From the NCBI GenBank assembly GCA_033060915.1, contig CM065392.1, forward strand, positions 4,293,001 through 4,357,000: a stretch of DNA of 64,000 nt, written 5' to 3'. This document shows positions 11,496-23,309 of this stretch, piece by piece. Position numbers and translations under genes: made by a program. Below the pieces are notes generated by a model, which made no database searches, was not told where the DNA came from, and worked only from the letters and a program-made list of their open reading frames with translations. This stretch comes from Euryodendron excelsum. Taxonomy: Eukaryota > Streptophyta > Magnoliopsida > Ericales > Pentaphylacaceae. Each line of letters begins with the position of its first letter. Position 1 is the stretch's first letter.

Positions 11496-12878
11496 GAAAA
11501 AGCTGCCGACATGATCCATTCATTGCCATTCCCTTCAAACCTTATAACATGTTATATCAGTAGTACCATTATTATTGCTCGTATACCCAATCTTTTTAAT
11601 CCTATTATATTATACAAATTCTCTCTCTAAAAACTAATCATTTGATTTGGATTTCCGAGCATGGTGAATCTCAAACGGTATATATTCCATCCATCCACAA
11701 ATACATCTCTCTCCACTAACCAAAGCAAAATGGCATCATATGCACCCCCAAAAAGCTGATGTTTTTGCAGGATGAAAAGGGAATATATATATGTATATAT
11801 CAACCAAGTTTAGAACAAAATGTACTCTCACCCGTTCATGTTATCCGGTGAGCTTTTGCCTTAGACCACAATCCTTTCATTACTCATCTGATACTTTCTG
11901 GATAGTTGAAGACTCTTATGAATAATAGAAGCATAAATGAATCATTAAAGACAAAAAGCCTGGAAAGAAAAACCCCACTTGGATCATCCTCCCCAAAAGT
12001 AAGCTATATTTTGCTCGTCTCCTTGTTAACTATCTCCTCAAATCCTTATTTCAGCCCTACCCTTTTTCTATTGGGACTTGGAAGCAATGTGTAGTTTATT
12101 TATGAACTCAATTCATTTGTCCACCTTCAAGCATGTTGTCCAAAATGTAGGGAAAAAACCAAAGAAATCTTAGTGATAGTTCCAAAACACGATATGGACA
12201 GGTACCAAGATCGAGTTCTAGCCAAGTCGACCTAATTTTAACAGCGGGCCATAATAGAAATAGACAGGGACAACGAGAACGAGTCCTTATTTAGTTAGTA
12301 AAACACAAATTTCGTAAAACGACAGAAGTCTACTCAAAGCCCTTGGTACTTCTCTGATCAATTCTTTATTTTACAGAAAGAGAATGAGCGTTCGTTTGGA
12401 GATAGTCCTAATGGAAATGCTTTTCTCTGAATAATGCATACTTACAATCTCTAAATTGCCTATTGAATACTACAAGTTGAGCATTTAACATTCATATAAT
12501 GTCTCATTAGCTATCTCCCCATATGTTTCATCCTGATATCAGACCACTTTGGCCAAACTTTGCCTTAATTTAAGGGGCTATGTCTCCCATTCCCATTGCC
12601 CATATATATTCCTAGATGGGCAACATTGGATTTGTAATAGATATAATGTTAAAATTAATAGGAGTAAAGAGAAGGTAACCCATCACATTGAGCTGATGAA
12701 AGCAAAATGGATTTACCAGAACATGCATGGCCTAAGATGAATGTGCTTTTGAATCCTACATTCTGAAGGAAAGACTAACAAAACAAAGAAAAAAGTGGCT
12801 CTCACCAGTATATTCATGCTTAATACTTAGAAGGCCATAGGAATTTAATTCTCAAATAATATACCCATTTCTTCTGTA
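8767..12878. other. Intergenic, no gene recognised
   Basis: No coding region is supported here. The interval holds CT or GA microsatellites at about 9144-9169, 9992-10039, 10879-10902 and 11461-11494, and AT-rich sequence. Open frames over these tracts give poly-Ser-Leu or poly-Arg-Glu and are artefacts. The part next to 12879 should contain the 3' untranslated region of the WIP gene. Confidence 0.6.
9992..10039 (+). repeat. (CT)n microsatellite, longest of many
   Basis: About 24 CT units. Others lie at about 9144, 11461, 18058, 20588, 21015, 34841 and 37697 (CT) and 10879, 15005, 21254, 30103 and 55006 (GA). Confidence 0.95.
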
Positions 12879-14955
12879 TCACTGCATGGATTCATCATCT
12901 TGTTCAATTTCTGATGCGGCTTCATCCTCTTCTTCAAAGCCATCAATGCCATAAGCTGCATGGCCATGCCCAAAAGCCTTAATATGATCTTTGAGAGACC
13001 TCTTATGCTTGAAATCAGACCCACATATGCAGTACCAAAGCTTCCCACAATTCTTCTCATGGGTTCTCCAATCTCCCCTCACAGCAAAGGCCTTGCCACA
13101 TTTCCTACACATGAAGGGCTTGATTCCATGCTTCCTCTTGTAGTGGGTTTGAAGGGTTCTGAAATCTTTAAGCGGCTTCGACCTCGGGTGATCAATATTG
13201 TTCCTGCACCCTGGTGCACAACAATAGCAAGGAAGCCTCAGCATGCCTGTTGGTTGAGTCCCCCTTAAAGATTCAGGCCCTTTCCTGTACTGAGATCCAT
13301 GCCCCCACATATGCATCTACAAAATTTAATAACACCCACATCTCCAAAAATTTAGAAATTTCAGTAAAACCCACACAGCTAAAACTTTATATGTATATAC
13401 ACATATGAAGGAAAGAAATAATATTGAGATAGTGATCTATAAATCCTGGTAGAACTTCAATCACACAACTTAATATTCTGTGACTTGGCCTCTAAAGGAA
13501 AGTTGTGCTTTCTTCAAAAAGTTAATTGTGAAGGTAAAGAGGGGGGAAAAAAAGGAAAAAAAGATCCAAACTCCAAAGAAAGGAAGGAGTCTATTATTCT
13601 GGAGGTCGAGAATTTTTTGTTGGAACAAAGAAATACAAGGGATGTTTGATCATTTTAGACTTCTGTTGTTGAATTTGAATATTTTTTTTCCTTGTTGAAT
13701 TAGAATATCTATTCCGCTTGGAAAAGCTTAAAAGAAATTGGATTTGCTTCAGAGATGGTATGCAACCAGTCAGTTCTCTTTGTTCTACATCTATTTTTAT
13801 GGATTACTATTATGTATGTTTCTTTAGGATTTACAAATAGAGGAAAAGAAGACAAAGAGGTGGATTAATAAGGAAACATCTTCTGAAGAGATGTCTTGTT
13901 TGAGAAGATAGGTGGGGTGAAACCTTATGTATGGGCTATTCATGTCTGTAAAATGTTATGTTGCAGATTGAAAGTTCACATAGAAGAAATTCTGCTCCTT
14001 GATGGAGATCATCTGAGCTCTGGAGAACACTGAAAATTTTTCACTTCTACCCACCTGTCAATGTATTGAGCACAGACTTTAAGTCTACCAAAAGCATAAG
14101 GAACATTGCCTGTGTTGTTCAATCATATAAATGAAGGGTACTACTGCTCAGTTGGATCAGATTGACATATTCACAATCCCAATACCCAGAAACCATGCAA
14201 AACATTTAAAAATTTTGAAACAACCCATAGGGTAAATTCACTTTCTACTTCAAAAAATAAATTAGGAGAACAACTTAAGATCGAGATCAAGCTATGGATT
14301 TCTTCAACTGAAAAAGAGGAGCTGAGAAGAGAAAAAATTAAAGAAATCCTTTTGGTTCATGGTTCATGTGATAAAAACTTGCCTGCATGTTGTTGTATCT
14401 ATTGAAGGTCTTGTAGCAAACAGGACATGAGAACTGTGTAGGACCAATGAGAATCTGAGAAGGGGTAGGGATCCAGTACTGACCCTTGTTGAGTCTGTTC
14501 ATAGGGTACCCAGAAACATCACCATCTCCATCTTTGTCAGTGATTTCAGTAGAAGAAGAAGAGGAAAGCATAGAGGCTAGATCAGAAGCACTAGGTTTTG
14601 GTAGCCCTATGTGTAGTGCTACAGTAACAGATTCATCATCAGCAGGAATAGTACTACTACAGAAAAGGCTTTGGCTTTCCTCTCTGGATCTTTTCTTGTC
14701 CACATCCATGGCACTACAATAGGGTTCTTGCTCTTCATGTCTTGTTGGGATTAAGCTGAGGAGGGGTAAGGCTTCTTTGAGAGGAGGAGAGGGAGGGGGG
14801 CTTTGGTAGTGAATAGAGTTGTTAAGGTTGAAGAAACCATTTGAGTGGAAGTTGTGGGTATAGGGAGGCTGAGGAGGTGGGTTTGAAGAAGAGAAATGGT
14901 GGAGAGGGTTGAATTTGAACCATTGAGAGTAGAAATTTGAGTAGGGGTCAGTCAT
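12879..14955 (-). CDS. WIP2: WIP-domain C2H2 zinc-finger transcription factor, WIP2/NTT-like
   Basis: Two exons: 14955-14383 (191 codons) and 13316-12879 (145 codons plus stop), giving a 336-aa nuclear protein. The start is set at MTDPYSNF, the family's conserved N-terminus; an upstream in-frame ATG at 15108 reads through a CT tract and is rejected. The N-terminal half is rich in Pro/Ser/His, with [16 protein letters not shown] and [10 protein letters not shown] as in WIP2. The family motif [16 protein letters not shown] holds Trp161-Ile-Pro163. Zinc finger 1 (C177, C180, H193, H197) is split by the intron after Gln191, and fingers 2-4 follow at about 221-310. The tail is acidic and ends DDESMQ. 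WIP2/NTT, with WIP4 and WIP5, acts in root meristem initiation and in transmitting-tract and replum development in Arabidopsis. The 1066-bp intron has a GC donor (CAG|GCAAGT) and AG acceptor. Assignment to WIP2 rather than WIP4/5 rests on recalled similarity. Confidence 0.93.
13317..14382 (-). other. GC-AG intron of the WIP2-like gene
   Basis: The exon 1 edge reads CAG|GCAAGT on the minus strand (GC at 14382-14381) and the acceptor reads ttttgtag|ATGCAT (AG at 13318-13317). Joining here gives the conserved finger text RYNNMQMHMWGHG. No nearby GT keeps the frame and the motif. Confidence 0.88.
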
Positions 14956-15003
14956 GGTGAAAAGGTGGGAGGGGAGGACGGTTGGCTGGATAGATTTGCT
15001 TTT

Positions 15004-15004
<1 letters not shown>

Positions 15005-15045
<41 letters not shown>
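15005..15045 (-). promoter_or_regulatory. GA/CT tract in the leader of the WIP2-like gene
   Basis: A (GA)n run broken by 'aaa' lies 50-90 bases upstream of the ATG and reads as CT-rich on the gene's sense strand. Pyrimidine tracts in plant leaders and GA repeats bound by BBR/BPC proteins are known. Whether this one works that way is inference; it may be an ordinary microsatellite. Confidence 0.45.
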
Positions 15046-15269
15046 ACGAGAACGAGATGGCTGAAGGGTGAATGGTGGACTGGCCTGGAGAGTGGAGACT
15101 GATTGCACTCAAGAAATTAAATAAAAGAAGTAAAGGCAAGGGAAGAAAGATAAAGTCACCAAGTAAAAAAAAAAGTGAAGAAGAATCTATCAATTTAATT
15201 ATTGATTTAATGGAACAAAAATACTGATATTGGATGGTTCCTGAATTGAGTTCACACACGCACACATAA

Positions 15270-15272
<3 letters not shown>

Positions 15273-15306
<34 letters not shown>

Positions 15307-15307
15307 T
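15273..15307. repeat. TA microsatellite upstream of the WIP2-like gene
   Basis: An imperfect TA/CATA run about 320 bases upstream of the ATG of the minus-strand WIP gene. Confidence 0.8.
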
Positions 15308-15682
15308 CTTCGATATCTCACCTTCTCAACTCAGGCATAAGCAAGTGACCACATAAAAAGAGACTTTTATCATTGTTTTGCAGCAATCTGAATGCTTGTA
15401 TTTGGCTTCCACTTTTACATGGGCATAAATTACCTACCAAAAAAATGGTTTTAAAAAGGTAGGGAGAGCTAAAGTTTGGTTGGGAAAAGACTTGAAATGG
15501 ATTCAAGCTCATGCTTTGCTAAAATGTAGAAAAGGTTACCCGAAAATTGGGATCTAGTCATACTCCCAAGAATGCACTAATCAAAGTCTTAAATGCACTA
15601 TCTTAGTGTTAAGATTTTATCATTTTATGCATGAATTATGTAAATTATCAATATTTGACTGGTATAATCAGAGCATGATAGG

Positions 15683-16004
15683 TAGGGGCGGACCTACAGT
15701 TCAACCATGGGGGCCACGGTCCTTCCTAAATTTTGAAAAAATTCTATTTAGACTATAAAATTAGAGTATTTATAATAAAAAAAAAAGGGCATATTGGCTT
15801 CCCTTAAATTTTTAAAAAAATTTTGTGACGTTCTAAAATTCAACAATTTTTACCTTTAAGTCCTTGATGTGCCAACAAAATTCAAAAAATTTAACTTAAC
15901 TATTTAAAATTCAAGAGACTTTTTATGTTAATACCTCAATAAAATTCAAAAATTTTACCTTAGTCTTCCATGAACCTCTCGACATAATTTCTGGTTCCAC
16001 CTTG
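15683..16004 (+). mobile_element. 322-bp hAT-type MITE with 8-bp target duplication
   Basis: Direct repeats ATGATAGG at 15675-15682 and 16005-16012 flank the element perfectly. The ends, TAGGGGCGGACCTACAG and (reverse complement of the right end) CAAGGTGGAACCAGAAA, are degenerate inverted repeats of the plant type CAGGGGCGGAxCCAG. The interior is AT-rich without coding capacity. An 8-bp duplication and these termini are typical of hAT elements. Related remnants lie at 8408-8766 and 19205-19330. Confidence 0.88.
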
Positions 16005-16012
16005 ATGATAGG

Positions 16013-17103
16013 AATATGTAACAGAACCTTAGAAACTTTTCATGTCTGAATCTCATTTTCCCTAAAATATATCATGATTGATCAATACCAATTTTGAAAA
16101 AACGTCATCCCCAATCTCATTTTCACACGCTGTCAATAACTTTAATTTGATTCTCTCAAAAAAGAGAATTAATATGTTAACGTGATAAGTCGTAACGCAA
16201 TGATTCGTACACCTTTATTTGCTTTAATTTTGGTTAGGTCGACCTCAACTATTCTTCACATCCAAAAATTATTGACATTTTGTTTTTAATAAATACTGAA
16301 ATTATTGACCAGCTTTCAGAATGTTGCCACTTGCTTGAATGTTGACATTCACCATCAAGGACCATCTCTCTCAAAGATGCCTCACCCTTAGCTTCACCTC
16401 ATACCGTTGTTCCAAGTCCATAAAATATAAAAAAAAAAATATCCTTAAACTCATACCCTTCTTTACCAATTTGACCTTTTGGAACTCACATTTTCTTTAC
16501 TGCATAATAAACATTTGATGAAAGAAATTAGAACTTTAATAAAGACACTAATGTTTTAGACAAACAAATGTATTTTTATTACAAACTATCACAATTCACA
16601 AGCAGCTGTAATATTTGCTACTACTATATATGCACCCCCAAATTATTAGATCTATTAATCTCAAGTTACAATTATAATTGTTTAGCTTAAAATTTTTGTG
16701 GGGATCTGGTTCTATATTATAGTTTTGATTAGCATTTAGAAGTATCTATAAGAAGACTAAACCAATGAAAATGTCAAACAACGAGATGCAAGGAAGAAAA
16801 AAACGGAAGAAAGAATGTTACATATATGGATTATACTTATCCATGCAACTTTTGAGTATCGATACGAAGAGGGTTAGTCCTTATTGTGTAGTCCATTACT
16901 AACTCGGGGACTTGCTACTCGCGCCAACAACATATAAATAAAAATAAAAACCTTAGACATGTATTATCCATCATTGACTGAAATGTTATGCTGATCAAAA
17001 CAAAATGGAAGCAAATGCAAGATGTTCATGGATCAAATTTGCTTGGTACACAAAATACTTTCTCTTCCTTTTCCTATTTAATTTTCTTCTCTGCGTGTTC
17101 TAG

Positions 17104-17141
<38 letters not shown>

Positions 17142-17403
17142 TGTCAAGGATTTAACACTATCTCACACTTGGCTTATACTATTATGTTGGGATATCAATT
17201 TAGATCTAAAATTGTATCAGTTAAGTCACAAATGATCAACTTTTTCACATAATAGAGACAAATGGTCCTAAAAAGTTGTCACTAAAAGGTAAGAATATTT
17301 GAGAAAAACAATTTCAGTTAACATTAATTTTGATGAATGCAATCGACAATAACAATAAATCTATAGGAGATATCTTTGTGATATTCAATAAATAAATAAA
17401 AAA
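16013..17403. other. Intergenic, no gene recognised
   Basis: AT-rich sequence with a CA/TA microsatellite at about 17106-17142. I see no coding exon or structured repeat. Confidence 0.6.
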
Positions 17404-17810
17404 GGGTTAATTACATTTTTTTCCCTCGCAATTTACACGTTGTGTCACTTTGCCCGTAATATGGCCCTTTGAGTAGATGCCGTCTAAATTTTTGACGGCA
17501 AGACACCACGTGACGTGCATATGCACGACCAACCAAGTGACTTTAATTATTATTTAAAGGGTTAATTACATTTTTTTCCCTCGCAGTTTATACGCTGTGT
17601 CATTTTGTCTCTTATCCTTTTCATTTATGCCTTTTGAGGGGCTGCTCGTGCGCGTCACGTGGTGTCTTTTCATCAAAATTTTAGACGGCATCCACTCAAA
17701 GAGCCACATTGCTACTTGACCATAAGTTTGAGAGGTTGACTGCAACAATTGAAAGTACAATGAGCAAAATAACACAACATGTAAATTGCGGAGGAAAATA
17801 TAATTAACCC
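17404..17810. mobile_element. Fold-back (inverted-repeat) element with MULE-like ends
   Basis: The left end GGGTTAATTACATTTTTTTC is mirrored by the right end ...aaatataattaaccc. A further inner pair is inverted: 17467-17515 (tttgagtagatgccgtct... accacgtgacg) against 17653-17700. A second copy of the left terminus starts at 17559 inside the loop. The structure would fold into a long hairpin. No exact target duplication is visible because the flanks are A-rich. There is no coding capacity. Confidence 0.75.
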
Positions 17811-18257
17811 AAAAAAAATGCTAACTGGAGAGGCCACTGAGTCTATTAGAAGGAGATCTCGGAAATGTTATGGTAACTTGAAACGCAATCACAGTAGCCC
17901 GCATATGAAATGGGTGAACTATTGTTTCATTGATGTGTATGTAATAGTTCGGAATCTGGAAGTACATTTACCAACTAAAAATAAAGAACTCAGAGACCAC
18001 TTCATACAATTCCATGGGAACTTGTCTCCCATCTCCAGAGACTGCCACAAAAAGTATGCTCTCTCTCTCTCTCTCTCTCTCTCTACTTACATAAAAAAGA
18101 AAACCAAGAAAAAACACAATCAGGGACGTAAAGAAGCAAGAAGTGTCTATCTATCCCAGCATTTCCTTTGGTATGCCCGCACTGGTCGGCTTGGCCCAAG
18201 TGCAGGCTGAGAAACTGTCCCTATCCAATCCCCACATTCCATTATATATATTGTATA
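17811..18257. other. Intergenic, CT microsatellite
   Basis: A CT run lies at about 18058-18084. An open frame on the plus strand (17818-18210) crosses it and reads Ser-Leu repeats. It has no recognisable domain, so I do not call a gene. Confidence 0.5.
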
Positions 18258-18261
18258 TATT

Positions 18262-18880
18262 GTTAGAATTTTTAGTGTCAGTATATTGTGTTTGGATGTA
18301 ATGATTTTTTTTCAGTATAATTAAGTTTCTTATACAAACACAATCAGAGAACAAATGAGAGGCTAAATAAATGAATTAGAGTTAGGAGCTGCAGAAGGGT
18401 GTTTGAATGGCCAAGTATATTTTCGAATGGAAGAAAGGTATTCGAACCGACAACATTCGAACAGGCTCATTAAGGGTTCAAATGCACGAGTGTGACAGAC
18501 CAAAATTTTGTTTTCTGCTATGTTTTAGAGTCTAAATTAGTACCCAATTAGAATGTGTACTTTCTGGAACTGCTACTACTATAAATAAGAATGTAAAGGC
18601 TGCCAAATATGATCCACCAAAAAAAAATATCCACATACATTTAGATATCTCAAAAGGCATTTGAGAGAGCTATAAGAGGCATGTAACAGGCATTTAAGTG
18701 TGTAGTACTTCATAGTTTTGAAGGCATTCTTGGTGGATTTACCTCAGTTCTTGGAAGATTACATAGGTTTGTACGATTTAACACTCAATCAATCAACGAA
18801 GAACCGTATCAAAAGAACAATACGTGATAACGGTGGCTCAGTCAAATACAAGTAGGACATGCCTACAAGTTCATAAATTC
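18262..18880 (+). repeat. Possible solo LTR
   Basis: The segment opens with TGTTAGAATTTTTAGTGTC, has a TATA-like 'ctataaataag' at about 18577-18588 and then a leader-like stretch. This resembles an LTR promoter and R region. I could not find a matching second copy or a target duplication, so limits and identity are uncertain. Confidence 0.3.
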
Positions 18881-19204
18881 AAAACCTGAGGTTGGGTTTG
18901 ATTATAAGATATCTACTTGTATTATATTTTTAATAACGCAATTATTGATTGGTCTAAGATCCTGTAGTTTTTTTCCAATTGGTTTTTCCATATAACAATC
19001 ATATGTCTTTTGTCTGATTACTTTCGCATATTTACTTTTAACCTACTATTATTGCATGTTTAAGAACTAAATAGATGAGAATAATTAATTAGATGAAATC
19101 AGACAAAAAATAAACTCAAGTCTTGGGCAAAGCTATTTTTTTCAATTCCGTACAAAGCACTTTTTTATTTTTTTTACTAGAATGTACATGTATATATATA
19201 TATT

Positions 19205-19330
19205 CTCAAGAAGAACGGGGGCCATGCCGGGGCTAGGCCTTCCAAAATTTAAAAAAAATTACTTAAGTCTCTACAAAATTAAAATTTTTTTATGTTAGCC
19301 CCTCAATACAAATCCAGTGTATACTCTTAA
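19205..19330 (+). mobile_element. Fragment of the 15683-type hAT MITE
   Basis: The text 'gggggccatgccggggctag' followed by 'ccttccaaaattt' and 'cttaagtctctacaaaatt' parallels the left part of the element at 15683. Only this part is recognisable. Confidence 0.4.
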
Positions 19331-20587
19331 CATTGTGGACTTAACAGAGTGTGAAACTAAAATATTCTTGTCGGCACTCACTTTGTCCTGTTTTTGACAA
19401 CCCCTGATGAGTGAACTGATAAAAGGTTTTTTGGGTGGCTGATACAGTAAGCTCTTTAGCATGTAATTTCACAGTAATAGCTAAGGGTTTTGTTTGGAAA
19501 CACCCCATAAACTCGGCCTAGAAGTTGTTTGGATACAAGCCTTGATAATAGCTTTAACTAAAATTTGGAAGCGCATACACCATCTCTTGCCAACTTACAC
19601 CCTCTCTTCCAAGGAGATGTTCTCAGTTTTGTCAAACGAGTTCTAGGGTACAATCAACTTCATGTTTACACCTATTTAATGAGCTACTTCATTTGAATTT
19701 GTCGTGAAAGTAACTAAACAGTTCTTTTCTTTCTTTAAAATAAAATCTTGAGCTACTGATGATCTTATTTATTTTATAAGTGCCAAACAGTAAGTAAGAC
19801 TGTTGGTGTTGGCCAAAGTGCGTTAAATTGTTTGATGAAAAGCAAAGCAGCTAGTACGGGAGTGAGATTCTACCCAAACAAGTACATCAGCAAATAAATT
19901 CTGGCTAACATCTTTGTTTCAAACCTGATCAGGAGAGAGAGAGAGAGAGTGTCAATGTTCCTATTTGTGGGCCTTGACAAGTGAGCTTGTCTAAGGGAAG
20001 AGATGGGGCTGGTGACATTGAAGGCAAAGAGAATGAATGGAAGAAGGGAAAGGCAGGAGAAGCATTCACCACATCATTATTATTCTCCATTCAGGTTGTG
20101 TTTGGAATTTGTATTTATGAAGAAAAAAGTAAAAAAAAAAAAAAAAAAAAAGTGAGAGAAAGCATAATAAAATGAAAGAAGATTTTTTTATCTCTTTTCT
20201 CTTAATTTTTTTTTCTCCACTAAATTCTTAATTCAGACACAACATCATGGAACGTAGAAAACCATAATTGCTGCACAAAGCAAGGCCTTGACCTCCTCAT
20301 AGATAGTAATTGTTCACTTGTTGATAGATCCCCTCATAAATCTGGCCTACTTGGTCTGCTATTCCATACTAGAGTCGCTAAAACTTTGCAATAATAATCT
20401 CTGCTACCAGTGCCATTGTTCTAAGCTTCAAAACTTGCGATTATAAACCTCACATTTCGAATTTGAATCTGAACTTGTCATATAGTCTGATTGCCAAAGC
20501 AGTTATGTGCTTCCAAAACATTGATACCAAATCACCAAAAAGGCTAATGTAAAGGGCATGCAAACAACCAGAAGAAATAAAGAAATG

Positions 20588-20631
<44 letters not shown>

Positions 20632-21130
20632 TGCGCGTGCGTGTGCATAAAAAAAACTATATATATATATATATCACTTATTTACTAGCTAGGCTCAAAT
20701 CCCTTGGTTGTTCATATTTGCCTCGAAAATTTCATGGAGATTTGAAATAAGTAGCAATTTCACTGAGGAGATCCAACATCTAAGCTTATTTTCAGTACAT
20801 GGAGAACATGGAGGGGGGAAGCACAATATACATGAGGATGTGGACATGTTTCTCAAGTAAAGAAGGCTATTTTAACATTAATCCGGGGGTGGTTGAAGAC
20901 CCTAGTATGATGTGGAGATCTTTAGAAGAAACAATTAAAGCAATATAAAAATACCAAAAACATCAAGCATCTAGCAAACAGAGCCTTTGTGTTGACTAAA
21001 GCACCCCATGCTCGCTCTCTCTCTCTCTCTCTCTCTACTTTTGTGTTTTCAAGACCGCACGAGTGTGTTTTGTATGTATACAAGCACACAACTTTGAGTT
21101 CCCTAAGTCCATGTTTTGTATTGAAATTTC
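19331..21130. other. Intergenic, microsatellites only
   Basis: A short GA run at about 19932-19948, an A-tract at about 20130-20150, long CT runs at about 20588-20628 and 21015-21038, and a TA run at about 20659-20674. No coding region supported. Confidence 0.6.
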
Positions 21131-21248
21131 AAAACATCTCTTGCTTCTCCATTTGCAAAATCCCATAATTACATGTTACACAAATAAGGGTTGGGTCCCA
21201 TTATCCCATAGTATAATCACATACAACCCTTCCTAAAGTTAAAAAAGT

Positions 21249-21296
<48 letters not shown>

Positions 21297-21880
21297 CACT
21301 CATCAAGAATTGCCTCTAATTCAGGGGCAGAGAATGCAGAGTAAGTTTGCCGTCGTTTTTCAATGCCATTAAATTTGCTTGGATGAATTCCTCCTAGTAT
21401 CATCAAAACATCTCTGCTTCTCCATTTGCATAATCCCATGATTACAAGTTAAACAAATAAGAGTTGGGACCCATTATCCTGTCGTTTAATCACATATATA
21501 CCCTCCTATAGTTAAAAACAACAACAAAAATGTCCTCAGAATCTCAGGAGTCACAAACCTTTGGAAATGTATATAAGTTGCATTAGCACATTGGATAGTA
21601 TTTCAATAGAATTACTGGAGGGAGGGGAAGTACAAAACACTGTTATGTCCAAATTATGTATTACGTTTGCTTTCTGCCAATATTCTAAAAGATTCAGTCA
21701 AACAAAAACATTTTTATGCTTTCATTCATTGATAAAGGTTTTCTAGTCTAGCACTGCCCCTTAGTTTCTACAATAAATAATAATAAAAAATAGTTCTTGT
21801 AACATTGTCTTCCTTTTTCCATGCCATGAAATTTCCTTGCTTGATGAATTCCTCCTAATATCATCAACCCACAAAACATA
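21131..21880 (+). repeat. Diverged direct duplications (~275-bp and ~455-bp offsets)
   Basis: The block 'catctcttgcttctccatttgc' through 'ataatcacatacaacccttcct' at about 21132-21250 recurs at about 21407-21530 with scattered changes. A second shared block, 'gatgaattcctcctagtatcatca', at about 21383 recurs at about 21840. A GA microsatellite lies between them at 21254-21291. No coding sense is seen. Confidence 0.7.
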
Positions 21881-23040
21881 ACAACTGAGATGGCTGAGGT
21901 CATTATCATATATTTATATACATATGTGTGTGTGTGTGTGTGTGTGTGCGTGTGTTTATTTTTGTGTATGTACATCGAAAGGGAAAGGGTGAATCAATTA
22001 CACTACATTTTTGTAGCTACAAAATGGGGATGCTTCTTACCAACCTTTTCAATTAGCAAACCCCAGTAATATCAAAATTTGAAGCATCAGTAGGATATAT
22101 GAATTATGGGGAAAAAAACATCTTCAGAGTGAATACTTTTATGTAATTACAGAGGATCAAAGACCACCATACAGGTAAAAGGAGAGGATTTGTGATTTTT
22201 AATTGTATTGTTTGTGTGCAATGTTTGAAACTTTTATGTGGCAAGTTTCCCTAACATGTGATGATATATAGAATAACTGCAAATGGAAAAGCGTTTAAAA
22301 AGTTTGTCTTGTCAAGTTAAATTTCAACTGCTCAATTAAGTAGAAGCCATTTTATGTTGGATGCAATCTTTCAAATCCCATATTTATGAAACACTGGTCC
22401 GTCATTTCAAGATTTTCAAGTTACAAAATCAAAATGGAGTTTCATCAACGAAAGCTTAATAGCCAGCACATGATGTGTTTTTCAATTGATTGGAAATCCA
22501 TGCAATTAATTAGCAGCAGCATAGATAAGATCATAGCCCAAAAAAAAAAAAAAAAACTTATGCAAGCCCAATAACAGAACTCCTACCAAGAATGTCTTTC
22601 ACTCAAAAAACCTTAGAAGACAAAAGGAAGTGGATTTGATACCACTTATTACGGACAGAGCGTTTGTCATCTAACTCAAAAACTTAAGCTGTTAGATGGT
22701 GTTGTCTACCTTTATAAACCCAAAGACCTCCATCTTTCTATACGATATGGGATTGTGACAGGTGGTTATGCTTCGATAGTCCGCTATTACCACTCAAGTC
22801 CGCTCATTATTTATATAACTTTTTTTTTAAGAAGAAAAATATCTCTTAAAAAAATTAGTAACAATATTTTAACACTTAAGTTTTAATCAATAAAAAAAAG
22901 CACAAACTACTTAATAAACACATTATTTATGTTCAATTTGTAATATCAATTTTTTTATTAAAAAATTTCAGTTAAATAGACTAAATCAATCATTTATCTT
23001 TTATATTGATAGGTCTTATGATTTAAAATTTTAGGTCACA
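21881..23040. other. Intergenic, upstream of LST8
   Basis: A TG microsatellite lies at about 21924-21956. The stretch 22640-22800 (from 'gataccacttattacggacag') looks like part of a dispersed repeat but is not resolved. No gene recognised. Confidence 0.5.
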
Positions 23041-23059
23041 TGAGAATTATTACTAAGTA

Positions 23060-23086
23060 TGGGCCGGCCGGAACCGTCCAAGCCCA
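23060..23086 (+). promoter_or_regulatory. Site II-type motifs upstream of LST8
   Basis: TGGGCC at 23060-23065 and AGCCCA (reverse complement TGGGCT) at 23081-23086 match the plant site II element TGGGCY. They lie 250-370 bases upstream of the LST8 start and are paired with a telo-box at 23230. This combination is known from promoters of ribosomal-protein and other growth genes read by TCP-class factors. Confidence 0.6.
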
Positions 23087-23229
23087 ATGTCTGCTCCGGA
23101 CCTCTGCAACTGAGGCACCATCGACAAAACAGAGTCACAAACCCACTACGTGGCATAAACCCACAATCTCAAAATTTTCTCTCTTCACGACGAATAGTTT
23201 GCTTCACTCTCTCTATGTTCAACTTCCCA

Positions 23230-23238
23230 AAACCCTAA
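23230..23238 (+). promoter_or_regulatory. Telo-box (AAACCCTAA) in the LST8 leader or promoter
   Basis: An exact AAACCCTAA lies about 200 bases upstream of the LST8 ATG and about 145 bases downstream of the site II motifs, just before a likely 5' UTR intron (23310-23395). Telo-boxes near the transcription start are common in plant ribosomal and translation genes. Confidence 0.65.
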
Positions 23239-23309
23239 TCTCTCTTGAAGTTCTAAGTTCCAGAGGTCTCGTATCATCAATCAACATAGTTATGAATCTC
23301 TAAGGAAAA

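Noticed and set aside
14956..15108. Upstream in-frame extension of the WIP2-like protein starting at 15108
   Set aside because: It reads poly-Ser-Leu through a CT microsatellite. The conserved family N-terminus MTDPYSNF begins at 14955.
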